Assembly: GCF_900769625.1 (NCBI RefSeq) | Contig: NZ_CAAGHK010000081.1 | Coordinates: 1 to 64,000, forward strand | Length of the DNA stretch: 64,000 nucleotides | Direction: 5' to 3' | Source: an uncultured Clostridium sp. | GTDB lineage: Bacteria; Bacillota; Clostridia; Clostridiales; Clostridiaceae | Shown here: positions 17,228-26,575 of the stretch, one piece after another | Layout: the number at the start of each line of letters is the position of its first letter | How positions within the stretch are numbered: position 1 is the stretch's first letter | Translations under genes and position numbers: made by a program | The notes under the pieces: generated by a model | Seen by the model: only the letters and a program-made list of their open reading frames with translations | What the model was told of the DNA's origin: nothing | The model's database searches: none

Positions 17228-17350
17228 ATGGAAAGAATGTTTGATGAATGTTTATATTACAATGATGAACCAGGGTTAAGTGAATCGGCTAAAGAACAGC
17301 TGTTTAAAGAAGAGGTACTGCAAACGTATAATTTGTTAATCATATTATAA
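17228..17350 (+). CDS. possible 40-aa protein or gene remnant
   Basis: ATG 17228 opens a short frame, MERMFDECLYYNDEPGLSES and AKEQLFKEEVLQTYN, ending at 17350. The composition is protein-like but no ribosome site is seen, so a C-terminal remnant is as likely as a gene. Confidence 0.25.
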   Translation: MERMFDECLYYNDEPGLSESAKEQLFKEEVLQTYNLLIIL

Positions 17351-17397
17351 ATTGAGCAATGTCATCTTATTTATTCAGAATACAAATAAAAACAGTA

Positions 17398-17426
17398 TTG
17401 ATTTTTAATGTAAATAAATATATAAT
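17398..17426 (+). promoter_or_regulatory. promoter of the SAM riboswitch-luxS transcript
   Basis: TTGATT at 17398-17403, exactly 17 bp, then TATAAT at 17421-17426. The riboswitch starts about 28 bp after the -10 box. Confidence 0.75.
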
Positions 17427-17454
17427 AATTTACAAGAAAGTAAGATAAAAGAAT

Positions 17455-17578
17455 ACTTATCAAGAGTGGTGGAGGGAATGGCCCAGTGAAGCCCGGCAAC
17501 CGATATATAATCTCATTTATTATATATATATATACGGTGCTAATTCCTACAGTTATTTTGTGATAGCTGAAAGATGAG
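17455..17578 (+). ncRNA. SAM-I (S-box) riboswitch upstream of luxS
   Basis: The S-box core is clear: GAGTGGTGGAGGGAATGGCC, GAAGCCCGGCAACC, GGTGCTAATTCC and GAAAGATGAGAG. Stem P1 is CTTATC (17455-17460) with GATGAG (17573-17578). The variable P3 region contains a long TATATATA stretch. S-box RNAs bind S-adenosylmethionine and shut off methionine and methyl-cycle genes, consistent with luxS downstream. Confidence 0.95.
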
Positions 17579-17603
17579 AGAATAGATTAATTAAGCATTT
17601 TTG

Positions 17604-17636
17604 TGCCAGGGTTTATTCTCTGGCATTTATTTTATT
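17604..17636 (+). terminator. riboswitch-controlled terminator before luxS
   Basis: TGCCAG (17604-17609) pairs with CTGGCA (17620-17625) around the loop, then a T-rich tail. The sequence AGAGAATA just after the aptamer can pair with TATTCTCT inside this hairpin, giving the alternative antiterminator. This is a transcription-attenuation platform. Confidence 0.8.
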
Positions 17637-17751
17637 CTTTAGGAATTTGTATTTATAAGAATTAGGAATAAGTTCTAAAAGTATAAGAAGCACACAGTCT
17701 GTAAAGTAGATTTTTTATCTGAAATAATTTATGAAAGTGAGGCAGTGCAAA

Positions 17752-18231
17752 TTGCAGAAAATAGCTAGTTTTACAATCGACCACATAAAATTACTTCCAG
17801 GAATATATGTTTCAAGAAAGGATAATATCAACGGGCAGATAATCACAACTTTTGATATACGTATGACAGCACCAAATCGTGAACCAGTCATGAATACAGC
17901 AGAAATACATACTATTGAGCATTTAGGGGCAACATTTTTAAGAAATGATGAATATTATAAGGAAAAAGTAATATACTTTGGACCAATGGGATGCAGAACT
18001 GGTTTTTACTTATTACTTGCAGGAGATTATCAGTCAAAGGACATCGTGCCATTAGTAACTGAAATGTATAAGTTCATTGCTGCATTTGAAGGGGAAGTAC
18101 CAGGAGCTGTTGCCAAGGACTGTGGAAACTACCTTGACATGAACCTTCCAATGGCAAAATATATTGCTGATAAATTCTTACATGAAGTTTTAGAAAATAT
18201 CTCTGATGAAAGACTGATTTATCCTGAATAA
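17752..18231 (+). CDS. luxS: S-ribosylhomocysteine lyase (LuxS)
   Basis: A 159-aa LuxS. It splits S-ribosylhomocysteine into homocysteine and DPD, the precursor of autoinducer-2, in the cytosol. The metal site is H53-x2-E56-H57 (HTIEH) and C124 (KDCGNYLDMN); catalytic C81 is in GPMGCRTGFYL. I choose TTG 17752 as start: GTGAGG at 17737-17742 gives a good ribosome site 9 bp away, and the protein then begins QKIASFTIDH as in the family. An ATG at 17731 in the same frame has no ribosome site. Usual length is 150-170 aa. A SAM riboswitch controls it. No pfs gene is adjacent. Confidence 0.95.
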   Translation: MQKIASFTIDHIKLLPGIYVSRKDNINGQIITTFDIRMTAPNREPVMNTAEIHTIEHLGATFLRNDEYYKEKVIYFGPMGCRTGFYLLLAGDYQSKDIVPLVTEMYKFIAAFEGEVPGAVAKDCGNYLDMNLPMAKYIADKFLHEVLENISDERLIYPE

Positions 18232-18353
18232 TACGATTTGAATATTGGAACTTAAATGTTATGAATACTAGATGGCTAGAATAATTTTAAATTATATAAA
18301 TAGATAGAAGAGATGCTTTTTTATTTAAAATATTATGTTTGGACAAAACTATG

Positions 18354-18761
18354 CTAGGAAGATGATGTTTTTTGAAAAGGTAATAAATAAGGTAAAATAA
18401 GTTTTATTTCTTTTACATCTATATAAAAAATAGTGAAGATTGGGTTTTGTGCATCACCATAGATATTCTTTATGCTAGGGTTTTCGTCAATGGCTCTTTC
18501 TTTCAGGCTCATGTTATCAACAAAGACAGCTTTGCCGTATAAAGATAAAACTGGTGAGTAGTTCTGAAGATTTGTGCAGAAAGAAACATTTGGATTCTTT
18601 TTCAGCTGTTCATATACTGGCTTCTGAGTATTTGTACAGAAATAAACCTTATTGCCATCTGAAAAAAGATACTGGAATATTCTTGTTTTGATCTTTTCTC
18701 TGTCATTTGTTGATAAAACTCCATTTGGATATTGTTTTAATATGCTTGTAAAATCTATCAT
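18354..18761 (-). CDS. pyridoxamine 5'-phosphate oxidase-like (FMN-binding split-barrel) protein
   Basis: A 135-aa protein of the small PNPOx-like split-barrel class. It shows the typical order GVLSTNDREKIKTRIFQYLF, KVYFCTNTQKPVYEQLKKNP, FCTNLQNYSPVLSLYGKAVF and a C-terminal FYIDVKEIKL. Family members bind FMN or related flavins and many act as reductases of unknown substrates. Start at 18761: GGAGG lies upstream on the minus strand and the next 59 codons of open frame toward 18938 do not look like protein. It is divergent from the flavodoxin gene at 19151, and the shared 390-bp gap contains a duplicated promoter region. Exact substrate unknown. Confidence 0.85.
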   Translation of the reverse strand: MIDFTSILKQYPNGVLSTNDREKIKTRIFQYLFSDGNKVYFCTNTQKPVYEQLKKNPNVSFCTNLQNYSPVLSLYGKAVFVDNMSLKERAIDENPSIKNIYGDAQNPIFTIFYIDVKEIKLILPYLLPFQKTSSS

Positions 18762-18920
18762 CTTATAAGCCTCCCTATAATAAGAGTACAGTCTGACAGA
18801 AGTGGGATTGAGTTTAAAGATAATAATCAATGAAATGTATAAATGGGGCGTAGAATATAAAGAAAATTTAATCGCTAAATAAATATTGAAATAGGAAGTT
18901 AAAGGATTGCAGACTTTAGT

Positions 18921-19064
18921 AACTGAGTTAATCATCATATTGCTGAATTCTTAACTGAGTATATATAAACAAGAAAAATTTAATTTTTAGATATATTAGT
19001 AAATGATTTCAGGTAGCAATTGAGTTAATAATCATATTGCTGCATTCAAAGTTGAGTATATAAT
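18921..19064 (+). repeat. duplicated promoter-bearing direct repeat upstream of the flavodoxin gene
   Basis: Two copies of a roughly 45-bp unit, 18921-18967 and 19018-19064, 97 bp apart. Both contain GAGTTAAT, ATCATATTGCTG and a GAGTATATA end. Each unit has TTGCTG followed after 16 bp by TATATA (18962-18967) or TATAAT (19059-19064), so they look like two tandem promoters. The flanking CTGAGT/TTGAGT motifs could be regulator sites. Confidence 0.65.
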
Positions 19065-19150
19065 GATAAAGATAATTAAACTGATAATTTTATGTATTAA
19101 ACATATAATTATAAAAAGTAATTGATAAAGGGATTGGAGGAAAATGGTTT

Positions 19151-19636
19151 ATGGGTAAAAAAGTTTTGGTTGCATATTTTTCATGTAGTGGTATAACTGC
19201 AAAGGTGGCGCATAATCTTGCAAAGGCGGCAGGGGCAGATATTTACGAAATCAAGCCAGACGTTCCATATACAGATGAGGACTTGAACTGGATGGACAAG
19301 AAGTCACGAAGTACCATTGAAATGAAGGATTTCTCTTCTCGTCCAGAGATTAATGGCAGAGTTTCAGATATGACACAGTATGATACAGTTTTTATAGGAT
19401 TCCCAATATGGTGGTATGTAGCACCAACCATTATCAATACATTTTTGGAAAGCTATGATTTTGAGGGCAAGAAAATCATACCGTTTGCAACATCAGGAGG
19501 CAGTAATCTTGGACATACTGTTGATAAATTAAAAGGTTCATGTTCCGATAATGTGACATGGGTGGCAGGAAAAATGCTCAATGGCAATCCATCAGAAGAA
19601 ATGCTGGCAGCATGGGTTAGTGAACTTGGTATTTAA
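19151..19636 (+). CDS. flavodoxin
   Basis: A 161-aa flavodoxin of the clostridial flavodoxin_4 type. The FMN phosphate loop is VAYFSCSGITAKVA (residues about 6-19), the isoalloxazine loops are FIGFPIWWYVAPT (about 77-89) and FATSGGSNLG (about 116-125). It should act as a soluble one-domain electron carrier or as a quinone/flavin reductase subunit. GGAGG at 19136-19140 precedes ATG 19151; the ATG at 19144 reads into a stop after four codons. It is monocistronic and divergent from the PNPOx-like gene, sharing the duplicated promoter region, so the two may be co-regulated, for example by redox stress. That regulation is inference. Confidence 0.9.
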   Translation: MGKKVLVAYFSCSGITAKVAHNLAKAAGADIYEIKPDVPYTDEDLNWMDKKSRSTIEMKDFSSRPEINGRVSDMTQYDTVFIGFPIWWYVAPTIINTFLESYDFEGKKIIPFATSGGSNLGHTVDKLKGSCSDNVTWVAGKMLNGNPSEEMLAAWVSELGI

Positions 19637-19666
19637 GAATAGAATTTAAATCTTTAATAACTCTCG

Positions 19667-19715
19667 GCGATTGCTGAAATGATTTATTTAATCAGGTTTT
19701 TCAGTAATCGCCTAG
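19667..19715 (+). terminator. hairpin after the flavodoxin gene
   Basis: GGCGATTGCTGAAA and TTTTTCAGTAATCGCC form a long stem around a 15-nt loop. There is no T run after it, but it lies about 30 bp behind the stop. The rest up to 19910 has no convincing gene. Confidence 0.5.
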
Positions 19716-19910
19716 ATTTAAGAATATCGAAAATAAAATATAGATTATATATTTATTTAATTTATATAGAAGAAGAACAGCTGGGATTTCAAATTATTGC
19801 ACTTACAGCACATGCAGAAGCCAGAGAATCCATTCAATGTAGCGAAATGAAGGCCAATTAATATGGGAGTAAGAAAGTGAAAGAGATTAGCAAAACAAAT
19901 GAGGTAAACA

Positions 19911-20199
19911 ATGAAGAAATATTATAGTTTAATAGATAAAATCTATAATAAGCAAAATATTTTAAATGCGTTTAAGCTTGTTAAAAAGGACAAGGGAGCC
20001 CCAGGAATAGCTGGAGAGACTGTTGTTCTTGATTTCGAAGCCTTGTTAGATGATAATTAATTAAATTAATGAGAAGATTAGTGATGGAAAAGTATTAAAA
20101 CTAATAAGAAACTTCTTTTAAAGTGGAATATTAGAGGATGGTGCATTTTCAGAAACTACTATAGGCAGTCCACAATGAGGAGTCATAAGCGATAAGTAA
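19911..20199 (+). pseudogene. group II intron reverse transcriptase/maturase (LtrA-type) relic
   Basis: The first frame reads KKYYSLIDKIYNKQNILNAF and KLVKKDKGAPGIAGETVV, the typical N-terminus of intron-encoded reverse transcriptases, and stops at 20058-20060. After a large internal deletion the downstream part reads NEKISDGKVLKLIRNFF, a stop, SGILEDGAFSETTIGSPQ, a stop and GVISD, matching the PQGG(V/L)(I/L)S region of the same protein. The catalytic YADD domain, maturase and endonuclease domains are missing. I did not find an intact domain V-type RNA hairpin near it. It is a dead mobile element. Confidence 0.85.
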
Positions 20200-20483
20200 T
20201 AAAACAAAATAATGACTATTTTTCATATGAGGAATTCTGTTAAATATATGTTGAAATTGTAAAGGTTGATGGTATATAATGTTAATGCGTATATTTTGTT
20301 TAAAAAATATAATATTATCCCATGATGAGGAGTGAAAATAAAGGTGACATTTAATGCAGGAAAATTATGTTTATGCTGTGTATGATGAGTATGAAAATAT
20401 TCAAGTATTTAGTATAATTGATAATAAGTACATAATATATTGATTTTAAAGAATTACTAAAGCAAAATTTGAGAGGTTTGATT

Positions 20484-22163
20484 ATGAAAAGTTCTGCTAA
20501 GAAAGATTATTTTTCAGAGTTAATATATATATCATTAGCTTTGCTTGCAGCAGTGACAATGATTTATTTATGTAAAATAGAACCAAACAACAAAATTAAT
20601 TACTACAAGGATAAAGTTAATATAATTAATGACGGCTGGCGGCTTGAAAATAGCAGTTATGCTGAAAGTACTGAAATAACGCTTCCATCAAAGGTTAAGG
20701 ATTCAGATGATAAACATATTATTATATGCAGAGACATTGATGAAAAATTTACTGAGGAAAACAGTAGTATGTATATTAGTTCATACTACTCTGACGTCTA
20801 TGTCTATATTAATGATAAAATGATTTTCAATTATCAGTCGTATAAAGAAGGAATAGGAGTAAGTGAGGGTATTGTGAGGTTTATTGTGAAACTGCCGGAT
20901 ATTAAAGAGGATTCGGTGTTAAAAATTGAGTATATCCCTCAGTTTAAAATGAATGTGTATAAAATAAAGTGCCCTATCTTTGGTGATGAAACAGATATAT
21001 TCAAGCATTTTTATTATAAGAATCTATTTGACATAGTCATATCGATTATTTTTATATTGATTGGAATTACTATTATTCTTATTTATATTATGAGCGCTGA
21101 AAAGATTAAAAGAGAAATGGGATTTATTCATATAGGAGTATATGCTTTGCTTACAGGGGTATATTTAATTGATCAGATTGAAACGGTTCATATGATTGTT
21201 GAGTATAAAAAAGCACTATATGTAAGTGAATTTATTTCATTGTCATTATTATCATTGCCAGTACTGATTCTTATATATAAGTATACTTATGATAAGTATA
21301 AGATATTGTTTAAAAGTGCATCGATAATAATGATTATTAATTTATTTGGACAGATGATACTTTATGTTTCTGGAAAAATGGAATTAAGAAGTATGGTAAA
21401 GTGCTCTCATATTTTATTAGCGGCTTCTGTTATTCTTATAGCTGTGATAGTTTTATCAGAGCAGGGAGGAGAAGCACTTGTGAGATTAGGTTTAAAAAAG
21501 GATGTTATAGTTTTATGCATTTCAGGTATCTGTGAACTAATTTCGTATTACATAGGTGCATTTCCTACTGTAGGCATTTTTTTGAAAATTGGCATACTGT
21601 TATTTATAGTATTCCAGATCAGTTTTAATTTGAATAGATATGTTCAGCTTTGTAATGATATGAAGAATGAGGAAATATACAAAAATCTCGCTTATATAGA
21701 TCTGCTTACGGGAATGAGCAATCGTAATGCCTACGAAAGAGATTTAAATGAGTTAAATGAAAAAATGCCATCTTTGAAATCGCTGCAGTGTGTAATGATT
21801 GATATTAATGGCTTGAAAGCAGCCAATGATATATATGGACATGCAGCAGGAGATGCGCTTATTAAAAGGATAGGGATTCTTCTTAAATATGTACTTGATG
21901 AACAAACTAAATTATATAGAATTGGCGGCGATGAGTTTGTAATAATCTTTGAAAATATATCAAAGGAAAGAGTAAGTCGTAAACTTAAAGAAATTGAGAG
22001 AAGAAAAAATGAATATAATATGTCAGCCGACATTAAAATAAGCTATGCAATGGGAATTGCTTCATATTTAGGAGAAAAACATAAAAGTATAAAGGATATC
22101 ATTAAAGAAGCTGACAGCATGATGTATGAGAATAAAGCTACCGCAAAGATGTGCAAGCTATAA
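20484..22163 (+). CDS. membrane diguanylate cyclase with 7TM sensor region
   Basis: A 559-aa protein. TM1 at about residues 10-28, an extracellular domain at about 30-170 (beta-rich, DISMED2-like), seven membrane segments at about 175-390 (7TMR-DISM type), and a GGDEF domain at about 395-559. The active-site motif GGDEF is intact at 481-485, so it should make c-di-GMP. No RxxD inhibition site is present five residues before it. ATG 20484 is chosen since GAGAGG (20471-20476) lies 7 bp upstream; an in-frame TTG at 20469 overlaps that site. It is monocistronic, ended by a strong terminator. The ligand sensed by the outer domain is unknown. Confidence 0.92.
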   Translation: MKSSAKKDYFSELIYISLALLAAVTMIYLCKIEPNNKINYYKDKVNIINDGWRLENSSYAESTEITLPSKVKDSDDKHIIICRDIDEKFTEENSSMYISSYYSDVYVYINDKMIFNYQSYKEGIGVSEGIVRFIVKLPDIKEDSVLKIEYIPQFKMNVYKIKCPIFGDETDIFKHFYYKNLFDIVISIIFILIGITIILIYIMSAEKIKREMGFIHIGVYALLTGVYLIDQIETVHMIVEYKKALYVSEFISLSLLSLPVLILIYKYTYDKYKILFKSASIIMIINLFGQMILYVSGKMELRSMVKCSHILLAASVILIAVIVLSEQGGEALVRLGLKKDVIVLCISGICELISYYIGAFPTVGIFLKIGILLFIVFQISFNLNRYVQLCNDMKNEEIYKNLAYIDLLTGMSNRNAYERDLNELNEKMPSLKSLQCVMIDINGLKAANDIYGHAAGDALIKRIGILLKYVLDEQTKLYRIGGDEFVIIFENISKERVSRKLKEIERRKNEYNMSADIKISYAMGIASYLGEKHKSIKDIIKEADSMMYENKATAKMCKL

Positions 22164-22212
22164 TTTTTTGCTGCTGTTAATATGATAGCAGGTGATTTCC
22201 TAGAAGTTAGTT

Positions 22213-22251
22213 AAAAAAGCACTGCCAGAGATTCTGGAAGTGCTTTTTTAT
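22213..22251. terminator. bidirectional terminator between the diguanylate cyclase and MATE genes
   Basis: AAAAAAGCACTGCCAGA (22213-22229) pairs with CTGGAAGTGCTTTTTT around a 4-nt loop. A and T runs on both sides allow use from either strand. Confidence 0.85.
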
Positions 22252-22379
22252 TATAGAAGAATGCACTTTGTTATAGTTATATTCATACCTGAAATCAGCA
22301 TGAGAAGGAAAGCCGGAGTTTTTACAAACTCATGACTTTCATTTTATTATTATAGAGGAAATTATATAACTGCAACAAT

Positions 22380-23717
22380 TTAGACAAGACCCTTATTGAG
22401 CCACTTATTGCTTCGATATCTTATAACCGAGACAGTTGATGCAAAAATCCACCCCAATGGGACAGCATACCATATTGCAGATGCACCAATAAGAAATGCC
22501 AGTCCATATGCGAAGATTACTCTCGTGGAAAGGTTGACTGCGGTGCTGGCAAGAAATACTTTCATATCTCCGCTTCCTCTGAGGACACCATTAGTGATGA
22601 CCATCAGTCCCATAAAAAAGTAAAAGAGGGAGACTATCTGCATATATTGTGTGCCCACATCGATAACACCAGGATTTGATGTAGAGTCAACAAAAAGCCC
22701 AATCAGCTTATGTCCGAAGAAAAATAGCATACAGGCTATAAATGCACAGAAAATTCCAATCATTACAAGAGCAGCTTTGTAGCCACTGTGGATTCTCTCT
22801 TCTTTATGGGCGCCGATATTCTGACCGGTAAATGTTGAAATGGCATTGCTCATATTGGACATTGGCAGGATAGTTATTGAATCAATCTTGACAGCAGCTG
22901 CATATCCGGCAATGACAATGGAGCCATATGAATTTACAAGTGACTGCACAAAGAGGTTGCCGATAGATACGATTGACTGCTGAAGTATTGAAGGAACTGC
23001 TATCTTGAAGATGTTTTTTAAGATAGAAAAGTCAAAGAACTTTATTTTTGTGGAAGATTGCAGGTATTTTAGAGTTTTTAAAAGTGAAAACAGGCTTAAT
23101 GATGCTGACAGTACCTGGGATATGAGAGTTGCAACAGCTGCACCAGCAACACCAGCATTAAATTTTACAACAAACATCAAATCGAGAATGATATTAAAAA
23201 ATGATGAAAACAAAAGGAATTTCAATGGCGTTTGAGAATTGCCAAGAGCATTAAAAGAAGAATTGATAATATTGTATAGAAAAAGAAAAACAACACCCAT
23301 GAAATATATTTTCATATAAATAGAGGAATCCTGGAATATATCAGCTGGTGTATTCATTAAAGTTAAAATATCATCACAAAAAATAATTCCAAAGAGCATT
23401 ATAAGAAAACTGAAAACTGTAATAAATGCCATAGAAGTGAAGGTGGAAGTCTTAACTTTATCGATTAAATTTCCTCCATAAAACTGGGAAATGACAACTC
23501 CACAGCCTATGCCACAGCCATTTGACACTGTTATAAGTACAAAAGTTATCGGATAAGATGCACCGACAGCAGCCAGTGCATCTGCCCCTACAAAATTGCC
23601 GACTATCATTGAATCTACTATATTATAAAACTGCTGGAGGATGTTTCCCAGGACCATGGGTAGTGCAAAATAAAATAATATCTTTGACGGATTTCCATAA
23701 GTCATGTCCTTATTCAT
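22380..23717 (-). CDS. MATE family multidrug efflux transporter
   Basis: A 445-aa integral membrane protein with about 12 transmembrane helices in two homologous halves. Conserved MATE features: ILFYFALPMVLGNILQQFYN at the N-terminus, VDSMIVGNFVGADALAAVG, and in the second half PSILQQSIVSIGNLFVQSLV and AISTFTGQNIGAHKEERI. It exports cationic drugs or metabolites using Na+ or H+. ATG 23717 is chosen: AAGGA lies 9 bp upstream, whereas the ATG at 23726 directly abuts it. It stands alone on the minus strand, convergent with the diguanylate cyclase. Confidence 0.92.
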   Translation of the reverse strand: MNKDMTYGNPSKILFYFALPMVLGNILQQFYNIVDSMIVGNFVGADALAAVGASYPITFVLITVSNGCGIGCGVVISQFYGGNLIDKVKTSTFTSMAFITVFSFLIMLFGIIFCDDILTLMNTPADIFQDSSIYMKIYFMGVVFLFLYNIINSSFNALGNSQTPLKFLLFSSFFNIILDLMFVVKFNAGVAGAAVATLISQVLSASLSLFSLLKTLKYLQSSTKIKFFDFSILKNIFKIAVPSILQQSIVSIGNLFVQSLVNSYGSIVIAGYAAAVKIDSITILPMSNMSNAISTFTGQNIGAHKEERIHSGYKAALVMIGIFCAFIACMLFFFGHKLIGLFVDSTSNPGVIDVGTQYMQIVSLFYFFMGLMVITNGVLRGSGDMKVFLASTAVNLSTRVIFAYGLAFLIGASAIWYAVPLGWIFASTVSVIRYRSNKWLNKGLV

Positions 23718-24214
23718 AAAAATCATTCCTTTATCATTTATTATAAGTGTATTGCCAATTGAGAATTGACAGTTTACAATTATGGATGATTTTACTGCAT
23801 AAAATCTTAGATTATATGAATATAAAGCAGTAGATTTTGTGCAGAAAAATCAATGCAGTAAATAAGATGAAAATTTGAAGGATTTTTCAACATATTGATA
23901 ATAGTCCATTATCATCTGTCAATTCATTATATACAGTTGATAATTATTTGGTAAATATATTTTACTCATGACATTAATTTATCTATCGAATAATAATCTA
24001 AGCAATATTTAAAGACAGCAGAGCATTTATATAAAAATATTATATAATTAAATTCAATATATATATATATATAAATAGAATATGATAAAAATAAATTGAA
24101 ATTATTATATTGATGTTATATTATGTAATGGGATACATAAATGTAAAACTATGCATAAATAATTAATTATTGAAAAAATATTTAGTGATAAGAATTCATT
24201 AAATAGGAGGAGAT
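23718..24214. other. AT-rich intergenic region between divergent MATE and kinase genes
   Basis: No gene seen. At 23756-23781 there is a degenerate ATTGAGAATTGACAGTTTAC element belonging to the dispersed ATTGACAATT family found at several gene ends in this window. At about 24057-24075 there is a run of TA dinucleotides. Promoters for both flanking genes must lie here, but none matches consensus well. Confidence 0.4.
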
Positions 24215-26260
24215 ATGAAAATTAATAAAGATAAAGTTAAGAGGAATTATACAATTGAAGATCTGGAGCAGCTTTTGGACAATATTCCTTATGAAGTATA
24301 TATGAAAGATTTAAATGGTAAATATTTATATGCCAACAAGGCATGTGCTGACCGTGTTAATTTGAAAAAAGAAGAAATTATTGGCAAGAATGATCGTGAT
24401 TTCAGGACAGAAGAAATGGCTAATATCTGTATTGAGGGCGATAAGGCTGTATTAGCTAAAGGAAAGAATACTTTTATAGAAGACAGGATAACAAATGGTA
24501 ATGTTGAAACAGCATATGAATTATACAAAACTATTTTACATAACCAAGAGACGCAGAGTAAGATGATAGGAGGAATTGCAAAATTTATAATTATAAACAA
24601 GTCAGTTTCTAAGTACCTTGTAAATAATTTTGGGAATTTTATGAATAATTCACAAGGGCTGAACAGCAGTATTGTAAATAATGAAATACTTTCTATGCTT
24701 AAAGATACAACAAAAGCAGATGATGTTGCTCTTTACCTATATGATTTCCAGAAACAAAGCATGAATATGGATATGCATATTGGTAGAAATAATATTTTGT
24801 TTCCAAAGCAGTATATGATAAATGAAGATATAAAAGATATGTATTTTCAGAATATGGAATGTGAAATAGTTGAAAAGATAAATGATGGCTCAAGATATAT
24901 ATATATTCTTAAAAACGGCAGTCAATTATTAGGCTGTATGCATGTTTATCATAAGAAGGAACGAGATGACATAGGAAATGGAGCTATAAAATATGCATGC
25001 TTGGTTCTTTCATTTATTGAAGCAAAAAAAATTCTCGCAGATAATTTGAGCGAAGAGCTGAAGATAAGAAATGAAACCCAGAAAAAACTTCAGATGATGA
25101 TTGACAGTACAATTGATATATATGGACTGGCACAGAACAAGGACAATAAATTTGTATGGCTTGAGATAAGTAGAAGATGCAGCAGGATTATAGGATGGAC
25201 AGTTGAGGAACTGAACACACGTGATTATTTTGAATTTATACATCCAAGGGACAGGGAAAGAGTTAAGGAAACTGTTTTAAAGAACCGTAATAAAAGCTGT
25301 AAGTGTATGTTTTCTATATTGTGTAAGGATGGTCAGTGGAAGACATTGGATACAAGCATAAACTATCTGACAGACAATATTTATATGATTGGTGCCAAGG
25401 ACATAACATTGCTCAATGAACTTAAAAAGGATAAGGAACAACTGGAGGTCATTATTGAACGTGAGACACTGAAGACTGAGTTCTTTGCAAATCTATCCCA
25501 TGAATTTAAGACACCGCTCAATATAATTTTATCAACTGTACAGGTGATACTGGAATTCATGAAAACTAACAGCAGATATCCCGATTATGAAAAGTTCGAT
25601 AAATATATGAAGAATATCAAGCAGAATTCATACAGGCTTATAAAACTGACTAATAATATTATTGATTTGACAAAGATTGACGGCGGTTTTTATGAAATAA
25701 ATATGGGGAATTATAACATTGTTGAAATCATCGAAAATATTGTCCAGTCTGTTGCGGGATATATAAAGGATAATAAGAGAAACATAATATTCGACACTTC
25801 CGAAGAGGAGATAATGACAGCCTGTGATCCGACACAGATAGAAAGAATTATCTTAAATATCTTATCAAATGCAATGAAATTTACTTATACAGGTGGAAAC
25901 ATCAATGTGGATATAGATTTATCTCAGGAAAATGATAAAGTAATAATAAGAATGGGAAATAATGGAAAACCTTTGAAGCTTGATGATACAAAGAAGATTT
26001 TTGAAAGATTTACTCAGTCTGAGCAGCTTTTTACAAGAAGCAGAGAAGGCAGTGGAATTGGACTTGCACTGGTAAAATCGCTGGTTGAAATGCATGGCGG
26101 AAGGATATATGTCAATACAGAAGTAACGGAAGGCACAGAATTTTGTATTGAACTTCCAATAAGGCTGATAATGGATTCACAAAAAGAATGTGTCCTTGCA
26201 AAGAATCTTAACTCAAAAGTTGAAAAATTTGCAGTAGAATTTTCTGATATATACGATTGA
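24215..26260 (+). CDS. orphan PAS-domain sensor histidine kinase
   Basis: A 681-aa soluble sensor kinase with no membrane segment. Order: PAS domain (about 14-115, LLDNIPYEVYMKDLNGKYLY), a GAF-like region (about 150-275), a second PAS (about 285-405), HisKA with phospho-acceptor H429 in FFANLSHEFKTPLN, and HATPase_c with the N-box NILSNAMKFT and G-box GSGIGLALVKSLVEMHGG. No response regulator gene is next to it, so its partner is elsewhere. Orphan kinases of this build in clostridia include ones that phosphorylate Spo0A; that is a possibility, not shown here. AGGAGG precedes the ATG. Confidence 0.93.
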   Translation: MKINKDKVKRNYTIEDLEQLLDNIPYEVYMKDLNGKYLYANKACADRVNLKKEEIIGKNDRDFRTEEMANICIEGDKAVLAKGKNTFIEDRITNGNVETAYELYKTILHNQETQSKMIGGIAKFIIINKSVSKYLVNNFGNFMNNSQGLNSSIVNNEILSMLKDTTKADDVALYLYDFQKQSMNMDMHIGRNNILFPKQYMINEDIKDMYFQNMECEIVEKINDGSRYIYILKNGSQLLGCMHVYHKKERDDIGNGAIKYACLVLSFIEAKKILADNLSEELKIRNETQKKLQMMIDSTIDIYGLAQNKDNKFVWLEISRRCSRIIGWTVEELNTRDYFEFIHPRDRERVKETVLKNRNKSCKCMFSILCKDGQWKTLDTSINYLTDNIYMIGAKDITLLNELKKDKEQLEVIIERETLKTEFFANLSHEFKTPLNIILSTVQVILEFMKTNSRYPDYEKFDKYMKNIKQNSYRLIKLTNNIIDLTKIDGGFYEINMGNYNIVEIIENIVQSVAGYIKDNKRNIIFDTSEEEIMTACDPTQIERIILNILSNAMKFTYTGGNINVDIDLSQENDKVIIRMGNNGKPLKLDDTKKIFERFTQSEQLFTRSREGSGIGLALVKSLVEMHGGRIYVNTEVTEGTEFCIELPIRLIMDSQKECVLAKNLNSKVEKFAVEFSDIYD

Positions 26261-26389
26261 TTCAGTTGAGGATTGATGGTTGAAAATTGAAAGTTAAGGA
26301 AGAAAGCTCTTTAGAGAGATTTTTAAAGAATAATCATCAAAAAATCTGTGGTTTTCAAATTGAATTGATTGATATGAAATAATTTAAAC

Positions 26390-26420
26390 AAAAAAGCTCC
26401 TTTGTTTGGGGAGCTTTTTT
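26390..26420. terminator. bidirectional terminator between kinase and threonine aldolase
   Basis: AAAAAAGCTCC (26390-26400) pairs with GGAGCTTTTTT (26410-26420). A second AATTGTCAATTG-type repeat follows at 26554-26577, directly at the end of the aldolase gene. Confidence 0.85.
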
Positions 26421-26575
26421 CAACTTAGAATATAATTTAATTAGCAAGTTGATATATAAATGAATAACAGTAACAGTTAACCATTAGCAGTTTTTGGAAA
26501 ATATCCACAGGAGATTCCTAAAGAATAATAAAGAAAACCTGTGTTTTTTCACCGTAATTGTCAATTGTCCATTGA

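Noticed and set aside
19679..19861. 60-aa frame behind the flavodoxin gene
   Set aside because: Begins inside the terminator hairpin, no ribosome site; the end (IIALTAHAEARESIQ) is only vaguely like a receiver domain.
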